A stretch of DNA of 41,392 nucleotides. Source: an uncultured Eubacteriales bacterium. GTDB lineage: Bacteria > Bacillota > Clostridia > Oscillospirales > Acutalibacteraceae. A program made the position numbers and the translations under genes. Under the pieces are notes generated by a model. It worked only from the letters and a program-made list of their open reading frames with translations. It had not been told where the DNA came from and ran no database searches. Location: the NCBI GenBank assembly GCA_934488615.1, contig CAKSSJ010000017.1, positions 1 to 41,392 of the forward strand, given 5' to 3'. Positions 1 to 6,182 of this stretch are shown piece after piece (position 1 is the stretch's first letter; every line of letters starts with the position of its first letter).

Positions 1-414
1 GATAATAATTGCGCCGACGAGGCTGAATTTAACGTCCTCGGGCGAACGGATTTTGTTGACCGACTGTATCGCAAGCTCAACGCCCATAAACATAATGATG
101 AACGAAACGATCATCGCTGTTATATATTCAATTCTGCCGTGGCCGAATGGGTGATCCTTGTCGGCAGGCTTACCTGCCATTTTGAAGCCGAAAACCGTTA
201 CCGCCGAGGAGCCTGCGTCGGAAAGGTTATTAACCGCATCGGCTGTGATGGCGATACTTCCCGTAATTGAGCCGACAAAGAATTTCATCAGGCAAAGCAC
301 AACGTTGAGCGCAATGCCGACGCATCCGCTGAGAATTCCGTATTTCATTCTGACCTTGGAATCTGTAGTATTTTTGTAGTCCTTAATAAAAGCTTTGACA
401 ATTAAATCAGTCAT
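1..414 (-). CDS. Cation diffusion facilitator (CDF) transporter, 3' end cut by window edge
   Basis: The first 138 residues of a membrane protein of the CDF family are present; these export divalent metals such as Zn2+, Fe2+ or Mn2+ from the cytoplasm in exchange for protons. Visible signatures are a first membrane segment near residues 28-48, the metal-site segment DAVNNLSDAGSSAV in helix 2 (Asp-x3-Asp spacing), the conserved HPFGHGR loop near residue 88, and a hydrophobic segment SFIIMFMGVELAI. The ATG lies 13 bases after the mscS-like stop, so the two genes are probably cotranscribed, with mscS first. The reading frame is open to base 1, so the remaining helices and the cytoplasmic domain are outside the window. 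The metal cannot be told from this fragment. Confidence 0.9.
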   Translation of the reverse strand, partial: MTDLIVKAFIKDYKNTTDSKVRMKYGILSGCVGIALNVVLCLMKFFVGSITGSIAITADAVNNLSDAGSSAVTVFGFKMAGKPADKDHPFGHGRIEYITAMIVSFIIMFMGVELAIQSVNKIRSPEDVKFSLVGAIII

Positions 415-427
415 CTAATCACTCTTC

Positions 428-1255
428 TTATTTTGATATATGCACGTCAAGCTGATCGTAGGGGATATGTATTCCGTTTTTGTCGAAGGCAAGCTTGACC
501 TTTTCCTGCATGCTGAAATATGCAGGCCAGTAGTTTTCGCTCTTGCACCAAACAAAGCATGCAAGATCAACTCCGCTTGCGCCGTGCTTTGAAACTCCGA
601 TGGTGTATTTAGGATCCTTGAGGAGCAGGGGCTCGCTTTCGGCAACCTGCTTGAGCACCTTTTTCGCTTTTTCGATATCGTCGTCATAGCTGATCGAATA
701 GGTCAGATCAAGCCTTATCTTATCTCTTGCCGTGTAATTGACAAGGGTTGAAGTTGTTATCTTCTGATTCGGAACGACAACCAGCTTGTTATCATTCGTT
801 ACAAGCGTTGTGTACATGAATCTGATTTCACGAACCTTGCCCTGAACATCGTCGATTTCAACATAATCGCCGCTTTTGAACGGCTTATTGAAAAGGATCT
901 GAACGCCGCCTGCGAGCTGAGCAATGCTGTTCTGCAAGCCGAGACCTGCCGTAATTCCTGCCGCTCCAAGGGCGGTGATGAACGAATTGACGTTGAAGCC
1001 GACCTGCTCAAGCGCGATCACGGCAACGATTATTCTCAGGAAAATAACAGTCGAGCGGTTCACAAAGCGGTGCATCGACTTGTCAACACCCTTGTTTTCA
1101 AGAATTTTAACTATCAGGTTTCCTGCTAATTTTGCAAGCCAGAAGCCTATAACGATAACAAGGATAAATACAATAAGCTTCGGCAGAGCAGCGGCGAATT
1201 TTTCGGGAAAGTTCTCAAAGCTCCATTGCTTAAGCTCAGTTAAAAATGAATTCAT
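428..1255 (-). CDS. Small-conductance mechanosensitive channel, MscS family
   Basis: A 275-residue protein close in size to classical MscS (about 286). It opens under membrane tension and releases solutes during osmotic downshock. Three hydrophobic segments are visible: about residues 25-50, 70-90, and a Gly/Ala-rich pore helix at about 90-120 with GAAGITAGLGLQNSIAQLAG. Next comes the MscS beta-domain hallmark FNKPFKSGDYVEIDDVQG. The C-terminal cytoplasmic part, with KLVVVPNQKITTSTLVNYT, is also family-typical. The ATG is preceded by GGAGG at a good distance. It is the upstream gene of a pair with the CDF transporter at 1-414. Confidence 0.95.
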   Translation of the reverse strand: MNSFLTELKQWSFENFPEKFAAALPKLIVFILVIVIGFWLAKLAGNLIVKILENKGVDKSMHRFVNRSTVIFLRIIVAVIALEQVGFNVNSFITALGAAGITAGLGLQNSIAQLAGGVQILFNKPFKSGDYVEIDDVQGKVREIRFMYTTLVTNDNKLVVVPNQKITTSTLVNYTARDKIRLDLTYSISYDDDIEKAKKVLKQVAESEPLLLKDPKYTIGVSKHGASGVDLACFVWCKSENYWPAYFSMQEKVKLAFDKNGIHIPYDQLDVHISK

Positions 1256-1354
1256 AGTTTTCCTCCGTGAATGTTTTATTTAATAGTTTATTTAGGATTT
1301 TGTGGGTATCGACCTATACGAAAGTGCCTATATTATAACAAAAAATCGCAAGAA

Positions 1355-1575
1355 ATGATGAAACTTCGTGGGCGCCCCTTTAGGGTAGCGCAGTGTCGGC
1401 GCGGTAGTGAATGACAGTCCGGTGGACTGTCAGAGCCGCGACGTGACCGAGCCGCAGCGAGACGCTGTCGGCGAAGCTGACTGAGGGGCTTTGTCGAAAG
1501 TCTGATGAAATTTAAATTAACCCCTTCGACTTCGTCGCAATCCGCCGAAGCCACCTCCCCTGCAGGGGAGGCGAG
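1355..1575. repeat. G+C-rich palindromic intergenic element (candidate REP/MITE-like repeat)
   Basis: The 470-base gap between the mscS-like gene and the PHP gene holds no convincing gene. It contains a block much richer in G+C than its flanks. The block has a 9-bp perfect hairpin with a 3-base loop (TGACAGTCC at 1412-1420, GGACTGTCA at 1424-1432), a perfect 18-base palindrome centred on CCCTGCAGGG at 1554-1571, and a GGGCGCCC palindrome near 1369. Its composition resembles non-autonomous repeats scattered between genes in gut Clostridia. That identity is inferred from pattern; only one copy is inside the window, so repetition cannot be shown here. Confidence 0.5.
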
Positions 1576-1680
1576 AAAAAAGGTCTGCCTTGAAAGTAAA
1601 TTTTATAAATAATTATTCGGATTTACCGTAAAACATAATTCATACTCAAATTATACTATCTGCCGCCCGAAATTGCAAGC

Positions 1681-1711
1681 AAAAAAGGACTGCCGCGTGG
1701 GCGACAGTCCG
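1681..1711 (-). terminator. Rho-independent terminator of the FHA/PHP unit
   Basis: Read on the minus strand, a GGACTG/CAGTCC stem with an inner CGC/GCG extension and CCAC loop is followed by six T residues. It starts 15 bases after the PHP gene stop. Confidence 0.8.
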
Positions 1712-1725
1712 AATATCATTGAATT

Positions 1726-3060
1726 TTAGATAATGCCGAGGAGGTTTGCGATTTTCTCAACAAGGAACTGAATGATTCCGAAGCCGTGAGACTGAATGAT
1801 CTGCGTGAACTTGTCGCCGAGCGGACCTGTAAAGAGCCAAGGCATCTCGGGGATATCCTTTTCCTTTGCCTCTCTGCCGTCATACTTAAGCTCGAAAGCC
1901 TGTGAATATGTCACCCCGCCCTCGCCCATAAGCTCAAAGCGGATGTAGCAGCCGAGCTGATCCTCATAATCGTTGAGGTCGATTTTTGTGTCGGTCGAGA
2001 TAACCTTGCCGTCAGCGATCCATTTAACGGAATTGCAGTCGCGGTTCTTGTCAAGCGTAAGCTCAATAGTGTTTTCCTTCTGATCGACCTTGATGTTCGA
2101 TACAAGGGGAACCTCGCCGTTGCCCTCAAAATCGGGTGAACCGTCGGTATACTTTTGAAACTTACTGCAAGCAAAGAAGTTGCCGACCTGCATAGCTTCC
2201 TTAACGTTCTCCTCGGTGTTTTCGGGGAGGAGGAAGTATTCAAAGCTTCTGCCGACATCGGAAACGTACTCGCTGTCGTCATCTGCAAATACGATTATGT
2301 TTCTGCCTGTCGGGATAACTACCTGGAGAAGTTCGTCCCAGAGAGCTCTGTCGGCTCTTGTTACGGAGTCTGTGTTGTTGATTATCTCCATGCCGAGACA
2401 GCTCTTGTAATCCTTAAAGATATTTGCAAAATAGGATATGTAGAAATCCTGATGTGAACGCTCCGGGAAGTTGTTTGAATTTACCCAGTCGCCGACATGG
2501 TTAAGAACAGTAAATCCGCCGTAGCGGTCAACTGCGGCAACAGATGAACGATAGTCGTTTTCATTGCCCCAAACAGCCTGGCCGTAGTTTGTGAAATAGC
2601 CGTTGACGTGGGTTTTGGTCATAACAGCCATATTCATTTCAATGCCGTGCTTAATGTCGATCATGCCTCTGCCGTTTCTGTCCGAGCCTGTTGTGATTCT
2701 CTGATAATCCTCATCGCTCATCGGATCGGCCTTGCGGAAATAGTTGAAAATTCCATTGGTCTGTCTCGGCTTGTTCCAGCCGTTATTGATAACTCCGTGG
2801 TCCGTCATCGCGAGAATATCATAGCCCTGATCGTAGTAGAGCTGAACCATGTCCGTAATGCTGAGGTCGCCGTCTGAAGCGACAGAATGAGTGTGGAGAT
2901 TTGCCTTGTAGTAATCCCACTTTTCCCAGTCAACGCAGTCATACGGGTTGATAATGGTGTAGTCGGTTTCTCCCGCCGCGTAAGCAGAAATGAGAGGGGA
3001 GGACGCCGTGAACAAAAGTGTTGCACAGGTGAGGACCGATAAGATCTTTTTGAATTTCAT
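1726..3060 (-). CDS. Secreted PHP-domain phosphoesterase-like protein with amphipathic C-terminal tail
   Basis: A 444-residue protein with a cleavable signal peptide (basic start, hydrophobic core, likely cleavage after AYA near residue 28). It has the N-terminal metal-site motifs of the PHP family: HTH at residues 56-58 followed by SDG, then MTDHGV near 85-90, HGIEMN, and LNHVGDW further on. PHP proteins are metal-dependent phosphoesterases; the substrate here is unknown and the enzyme would act outside the membrane. Residues after about 330 form a beta-rich region. The last 30 residues form a hydrophobic/amphipathic helix (FTQIIQSHGFGIIQFLVEKI) that recalls the two free peptides at 5472-5938. 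GGAG lies 7-8 bases before the ATG. It follows the FHA gene by 42 bases. Confidence 0.85.
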   Translation of the reverse strand: MKFKKILSVLTCATLLFTASSPLISAYAAGETDYTIINPYDCVDWEKWDYYKANLHTHSVASDGDLSITDMVQLYYDQGYDILAMTDHGVINNGWNKPRQTNGIFNYFRKADPMSDEDYQRITTGSDRNGRGMIDIKHGIEMNMAVMTKTHVNGYFTNYGQAVWGNENDYRSSVAAVDRYGGFTVLNHVGDWVNSNNFPERSHQDFYISYFANIFKDYKSCLGMEIINNTDSVTRADRALWDELLQVVIPTGRNIIVFADDDSEYVSDVGRSFEYFLLPENTEENVKEAMQVGNFFACSKFQKYTDGSPDFEGNGEVPLVSNIKVDQKENTIELTLDKNRDCNSVKWIADGKVISTDTKIDLNDYEDQLGCYIRFELMGEGGVTYSQAFELKYDGREAKEKDIPEMPWLFTGPLGDKFTQIIQSHGFGIIQFLVEKIANLLGII

Positions 3061-3102
3061 GATGATTCTCCTTTTAGGTAATCTGTCTTGCGTTGACTTA
3101 GC

Positions 3103-3495
3103 CTATTTTATTCTGAACTGCAATGCAATTCCGCCGAAGGAAACAATGTCTCCGTCGTTTATGACCGTCGGTTCGTTGATCCGCTCGTTATGAACGAAGG
3201 TGCCTGAGCTTGAATGTGTATCGGTAAGAACCCAGCCCTTTTTGTGCTTTGAGATTACGGCATGGAAACGGGAAACAGACGCGTAATTCAGTACGATGTC
3301 GCATGCGTTGCTTCGTCCTATGGAGGTCTCCCAGCTTGTTATAACATATTCTCTTCCGTTCTGCTCGTCATAAAAATAAGCGGGGGTAACCTTGGGGGCT
3401 CGGCTTGAGAGCAGGTGCTTAACGCAATACGCCGCAATTATGATACAAAGGGAGGGGATAAGATATCTGTATATTTCATTTAACAGCTCTTTCAT
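3103..3495 (-). CDS. Membrane-anchored FHA-domain protein
   Basis: A 130-residue protein with one N-terminal membrane segment (about 11-29) and a forkhead-associated domain (about 48-130), which binds phosphothreonine peptides. The conserved FHA residues are all seen: G60-R61 in SIGRSNACDIVL, S75-R76-F77-H78 in SVSRFHAVI, and the SSSGTFVHN segment ending at N103. Topology probably leaves the FHA domain in the cytoplasm, where it could read Ser/Thr kinase marks. No kinase gene is nearby. It is the first gene of a two-gene unit with the PHP protein and has its own consensus promoter at 3524-3552. Confidence 0.88.
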   Translation of the reverse strand: MKELLNEIYRYLIPSLCIIIAAYCVKHLLSSRAPKVTPAYFYDEQNGREYVITSWETSIGRSNACDIVLNYASVSRFHAVISKHKKGWVLTDTHSSSGTFVHNERINEPTVINDGDIVSFGGIALQFRIK

Positions 3496-3523
3496 TTAAT
3501 CATCCTTATATATGTTTAAGTTA

Positions 3524-3552
3524 ATTATAAGGTTTGCACAAAAAAAAGTCAA
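3524..3552 (-). promoter_or_regulatory. Sigma-A promoter of the FHA gene
   Basis: On the minus strand TTGACT (3547-3552) and TATAAT (3524-3529) are separated by 17 bases, and the start codon is about 30 bases downstream. Confidence 0.8.
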
Positions 3553-3562
3553 CATTTTTTGC

Positions 3563-3591
3563 TTTAAATGTTTTTGTTTTTGTGATATAAT
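3563..3591 (+). promoter_or_regulatory. Probable promoter of the metallophosphatase gene
   Basis: A consensus TATAAT at 3586-3591 has a weak -35 candidate TTTAAA at 3563-3568, 17 bases upstream. The predicted transcript would start near 3598, just ahead of the leader stem at 3600-3644. Confidence 0.55.
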
Positions 3592-3599
3592 TACTAAAA

Positions 3600-3644
3600 C
3601 AACACTGCACAAAATGCGGCATATGCCTCAGCTGTACGGTGTTG
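3600..3644 (+). promoter_or_regulatory. 5' leader stem-loop of the metallophosphatase mRNA
   Basis: CAACAC (3600-3605) pairs with GTGTTG (3639-3644) around the small palindrome GGCATATGCC. The 3' arm runs into TTGCCTTAA, a string that recurs in the leader at 6151-6159. A stem at the extreme 5' end could stabilise the mRNA; this is inference. Confidence 0.35.
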
Positions 3645-3669
3645 CCTTAAAGAAAGAGGTGCATTATCA

Positions 3670-4971
3670 ATGAAAAATGCAAAAAGAATTTTAGCTGTTC
3701 TGCTCTCTTTGACAATGATTATCGGTCTGTTCACTTTTTCAACAGGTGCGATCGAGTCACAGCAGGAATGGCTTGACAAAAATTGGTCACAGCTTCTGGA
3801 GTCAAAGGGCTCGTTGCTTATGACCCCCGGTGAGGACAACACGAAGATGAATTTTTCCTGGCAGTCGTCCTTCAGAAGCGGCAAGGCTGAAATCGAGGTC
3901 GGCACAAAGCAGGATATGAGCGACGCGGAAAAGCTTGACGTTAAGAGCAAATTCAACATTTTCTGCTTTGAATACACTCATGAGGCCACAGCTTCGGAGC
4001 TTGAAACGAATACAACATACTATTACAAGTATTATGCCGATAAGGCTTGGAGCGATGTATATTCGTTCACAACAGCCTCTGCCGACAGCACAAAGGTTCT
4101 CTTTGTTTCAGACTGTCAGATAGGCCGTTACCGTCAAGGCACGGACGAGGAGATAATTCAGCACGATACATACGGCTGGTACAAGACAATGGAGCTTGCG
4201 ACCGAAAGCCATAAGGGCATCAATTTTATTGTCTCAACTGGCGATCAGGTTGAGGATTCATATTCCGAGAAGCAGTATTCGCTGATGGAATCCGTTCCTC
4301 AGCTCAGAAATTATCCCATTGCCGCCGCGGTCGGTAACCACGAGTTCTACACTACAAATTACTCAAGCCATTATAACAATCCGAACAGAAATACCGACGT
4401 TCCGTTCAAGGATCCCGCAGGAAACGGATATTATTTCCTCTATAACGATATTCTTTTTATTGTGCTTGACTCGAATGTTGTTGTTCCGACAACGCACAGA
4501 AGAATTATCAAAGCGGCTTGCGAGGCTTACCCGAATGCGAAATGGAAGGTCGTTGCAATGCACCACAGTCCGTATGACGCAAATGCGGCAAAGTATTTTA
4601 CAAGCAAGATCACCAGAGCAACGATTACTCCGTTCTTTGACGAGTTCGGCATTGACCTTTGCCTGAGCGGTCATGACCATTATTACAGCCGTTCCTATAT
4701 TGTCAAGAACAATAAGGTAACAGACGATGTAATTTGTGACAATACATATACCGACCCTAAGGGCACGCTTTATGTCAGTGCAAACTCATCTTCGGGAAGC
4801 AATTATAACGGAATCGACACCGAAAATGTAGGTCCCGAATGTGATTTCTGGTATCAGTCATTCAACCCGTGCTATTCGATCATGGATGTTTCAAACGGAA
4901 AACTCACTGTTACGACATATGATACCGAGGAAAACAGTGTAATTGATACAGTTTCAATTGTTAAAAGCTGA
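3670..4971 (+). CDS. Secreted calcineurin-like metallophosphatase (purple acid phosphatase-like)
   Basis: A 433-residue exported protein. Residues 1-27 form a signal peptide. Residues about 45-137 form a fibronectin-like N-terminal domain (ETNTTYYYKYYA is typical of purple acid phosphatases). The phosphatase domain follows with the ordered metal ligands: D148 (SDCQIGR), G191-D192 (STGDQVED), G222-N223-H224-E225, H298-H299 (AMHHSPYD) and G334-H335-D336-H337. It would hydrolyse phosphate esters outside the cell; the substrate is unknown. GAGG lies upstream of the ATG. The gene is monocistronic, ending at the bidirectional terminator at 5005-5058. Its leader resembles that of the Thr-rich secreted protein at 6183. 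Confidence 0.9.
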   Translation: MKNAKRILAVLLSLTMIIGLFTFSTGAIESQQEWLDKNWSQLLESKGSLLMTPGEDNTKMNFSWQSSFRSGKAEIEVGTKQDMSDAEKLDVKSKFNIFCFEYTHEATASELETNTTYYYKYYADKAWSDVYSFTTASADSTKVLFVSDCQIGRYRQGTDEEIIQHDTYGWYKTMELATESHKGINFIVSTGDQVEDSYSEKQYSLMESVPQLRNYPIAAAVGNHEFYTTNYSSHYNNPNRNTDVPFKDPAGNGYYFLYNDILFIVLDSNVVVPTTHRRIIKAACEAYPNAKWKVVAMHHSPYDANAAKYFTSKITRATITPFFDEFGIDLCLSGHDHYYSRSYIVKNNKVTDDVICDNTYTDPKGTLYVSANSSSGSNYNGIDTENVGPECDFWYQSFNPCYSIMDVSNGKLTVTTYDTEENSVIDTVSIVKS

Positions 4972-5004
4972 CAGCAGGGTAGCATTGCTTTAAAATAGCC
5001 AAAT

Positions 5005-5058
5005 AAAAAAGCTATAATTCACATGACACAGATTGTGCGAAAGTGAATTATAGCTTTT
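5005..5058. terminator. Bidirectional terminator between metallophosphatase and AbrB-type gene
   Basis: A long perfect stem (AAAGCTATAATTCAC against GTGAATTATAGCTTT) with an A run on the left and T residues on the right serves both convergent genes. Confidence 0.85.
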
Positions 5059-5071
5059 GTTATTTTACTTC

Positions 5072-5323
5072 TCATTCGACTGCTTTGCCGATTTTTTTTG
5101 CACAATCAGCGCAGATCTTTTGACCGTTGAATTCAATCAAATTATCAGTGCCATGACAGAATATGCATGAGGGAACGTATTTTCTGATCAAAATTTCGTT
5201 TCCTCTGGCAAGAATCTCAACCTTGCTGTCAACACCGGTAATATCAAGCTCTTTTCTGATCTCTATAGGAAGAACAATTCTTCCCGCAACATCAACGCTT
5301 CGTACAATACCAAGGTTTTCCAT
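5072..5323 (-). CDS. AbrB/SpoVT-family transition-state regulator with C-terminal zinc ribbon
   Basis: An 83-residue DNA-binding protein. Residues 1-50 form a swapped-hairpin AbrB domain (GIVRSVDVAGRIVLPIEIRK and the DSKVEILARGNEILIRKY strands). Residues 53-77 carry two CxxC pairs (CIFC and CADC), a likely Zn site. AbrB-type proteins are global repressors in Firmicutes, often of secondary products and stationary-phase genes. AGAAAGGGG precedes the ATG. It has its own promoter at 5383-5411 and sits directly downstream of two small peptide genes on the same strand, but the terminator at 5421-5458 separates it from them. A role in controlling those peptides is plausible but not shown. Confidence 0.92.
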   Translation of the reverse strand: MENLGIVRSVDVAGRIVLPIEIRKELDITGVDSKVEILARGNEILIRKYVPSCIFCHGTDNLIEFNGQKICADCAKKIGKAVE

Positions 5324-5382
5324 AATTCCGACCCCTTTCTGAAATGTCCGACTTAATCAGACATAATCCTTTTCTTTAGTCC

Positions 5383-5411
5383 ATAATACCACTTTTTACC
5401 ATATTAGTCAA
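5383..5411 (-). promoter_or_regulatory. Sigma-A promoter of the AbrB-type gene
   Basis: TTGACT (5406-5411) and TATTAT (5383-5388) on the minus strand are spaced by 17 bases. Confidence 0.8.
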
Positions 5412-5420
5412 CACATATTT

Positions 5421-5458
5421 ATAAAAAATAAGCAGTTACCCGAAGGTAACTGCTTATT
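5421..5458 (-). terminator. Strong terminator of peptide gene A (UUCG tetraloop)
   Basis: A 14-bp perfect stem (5427-5440 with 5445-5458) closes on a C(UUCG)G tetraloop when read on the minus strand and runs into a T-rich tail. It begins 14 bases after the peptide stop codon. Confidence 0.9.
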
Positions 5459-5471
5459 TTCCGCTAATAAC

Positions 5472-5612
5472 TTATTTAATCAAGCCTGTAACGAACTCGA
5501 TAATCTTCTGGAGGATTGCCTGGAAGTCGATCTGTGCAAGGAGATCAGTAATCTTTGCAAGGATAGCGTCAATGTCAATCTTCTCAAGAATTGCGCCGAT
5601 ATCAAAATTCAT
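5472..5612 (-). CDS. Small amphipathic helical peptide A (46 aa)
   Basis: This is a short gene of 46 codons that standard length cut-offs would miss. It starts with MNFDIGAILEKI and continues with IDAILAKITDLLAQI and FQAILQKIIEFVTGLI. These segments form a repeating [DN]-x-x-A-I-L unit with hydrophobic residues every 3-4 positions, so a long amphipathic helix is expected. Net charge is about -3 by residue count. It has no signal peptide, no Cys and no double-Gly leader. Support for a real gene: GAAAGGAG 9 bases before the ATG, a TTGACA promoter at 5667-5695, a strong terminator at 5421-5458, and a paralogue at 5807-5938 that shares the upstream sequence. The function is unknown; surfactant-like (phenol-soluble-modulin-like) or leaderless bacteriocin-like roles are possibilities only. 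Confidence 0.8.
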   Translation of the reverse strand: MNFDIGAILEKIDIDAILAKITDLLAQIDFQAILQKIIEFVTGLIK

Positions 5613-5666
5613 AATTCATTACTCCTTTCGTAGATTAGGTAACAGTAAATCCGTTATCTGTGAAAC

Positions 5667-5695
5667 ATGTTAGCATATTATCGCATTTTTGTCAA
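5667..5695 (-). promoter_or_regulatory. Promoter of peptide gene A
   Basis: Consensus TTGACA (5690-5695) and TAACAT (5667-5672) on the minus strand are spaced by 17 bases, about 55 bases ahead of the start codon. Confidence 0.7.
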
Positions 5696-5738
5696 GAAAA
5701 AGCACTGCTTTTTAAGACGATTAATTATAGGAAATCGT

Positions 5739-5772
5739 AAAAAATACAAACAGCGGCAAGCTGAGCTGCCGC
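5739..5772 (-). terminator. Probable terminator of peptide gene B
   Basis: A GCGGCAGC/GCTTGCCGC hairpin with one bulged base (5753-5772) is followed on the minus strand by a TGTTTGTATTTTTT tract. It makes peptide B a separate transcript from peptide A. Confidence 0.65.
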
Positions 5773-5806
5773 CGTCGTATGTAGTTCATATTTCGAAAAG
5801 TGGAAA

Positions 5807-5938
5807 TTACTGTGCGCCGCCTGTAATAAGCTTTGTAACAAGCTCAATAAGCTTGCTGAGGATATCCTGGAAATTGATCTGAACGATGAGATCTGTAAGC
5901 TTATTCATAACGATATCAAGAATTGCATTGAAATCCAT
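5807..5938 (-). CDS. Small amphipathic helical peptide B (43 aa), paralogue of peptide A
   Basis: This 43-codon gene reads MDFNAILDIVMNKL, then a segment ending LIVQI, then FQDILSKLIELVTKLI, and ends ITGGAQ. The [DN]F[NQ]xIL unit, the QI[DN]FQ junction and the IE[FL]VTxLI segment match peptide A. Even the ribosome-binding region matches (CGAAAGGRGTAAYGAATT directly before ATG in both). Net charge is about -2, with no Cys and no export signal. It has its own promoter at 5996-6025, a small 5' hairpin (GATAGC/GCTATC at 5974-5988) and its own terminator. The pair looks like a tandem duplication that has diverged under selection for the helix pattern. No known family is recognised with certainty. 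Confidence 0.8.
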   Translation of the reverse strand: MDFNAILDIVMNKLTDLIVQINFQDILSKLIELVTKLITGGAQ

Positions 5939-5995
5939 AATTCGTTACCCCTTTCGTTTTATAATCTGTTACGGATAGCTTTGCTATCTAGAAAT

Positions 5996-6025
5996 ATAAT
6001 ATCACACCTTTTAATGATATGTCAA
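5996..6025 (-). promoter_or_regulatory. Promoter of peptide gene B
   Basis: TTGACA (6020-6025) and TATTAT (5996-6001) on the minus strand are spaced by 18 bases; a TGTGA sequence just before the -10 could help as an extended element. Confidence 0.75.
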
Positions 6026-6101
6026 GGCTTAACGCCCGTTTTTTTTACAAATGCGTGTGATTGCCTTAAATAAAAAAGATTTTTTTGAATCAATAAAACT
6101 A

Positions 6102-6130
6102 TTGTCAAATTGCGACAAATGTTTTATAAT
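6102..6130 (+). promoter_or_regulatory. Promoter of the Thr/Lys-linker secreted protein
   Basis: TTGTCA (6102-6107) and TATAAT (6125-6130) are spaced by 17 bases. The predicted start near 6136 coincides with the foot of the hairpin at 6135-6159. Confidence 0.8.
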
Positions 6131-6134
6131 GCTC

Positions 6135-6159
6135 TTAAGGCAACGGTGCTTTGCCTTAA
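6135..6159 (+). promoter_or_regulatory. 5'-terminal leader hairpin
   Basis: TTAAGGCAA (6135-6143) and TTGCCTTAA (6151-6159) form a perfect 9-bp stem with a 7-base loop at the predicted 5' end of the mRNA. It may protect the mRNA from decay, or may be a dyad operator. The arm TTGCCTTAA recurs in the leader at 3642-3650. Confidence 0.5.
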
Positions 6160-6182
6160 CGGAAAGAAGAAGGAGTGCTTTT

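Noticed and set aside
1333..1554. 73-codon frame across the G+C-rich element
   Set aside because: Composition and palindromes indicate non-coding repeat DNA; there is no initiation signal and no recognisable protein.
5697..5718. Hairpin AAAAAGC/GCTTTTT between the peptide genes as a terminator
   Set aside because: The loop is only three bases and the stem mostly A-T, and it overlaps the upstream edge of the peptide A promoter; the hairpin at 5753-5772 explains termination better.
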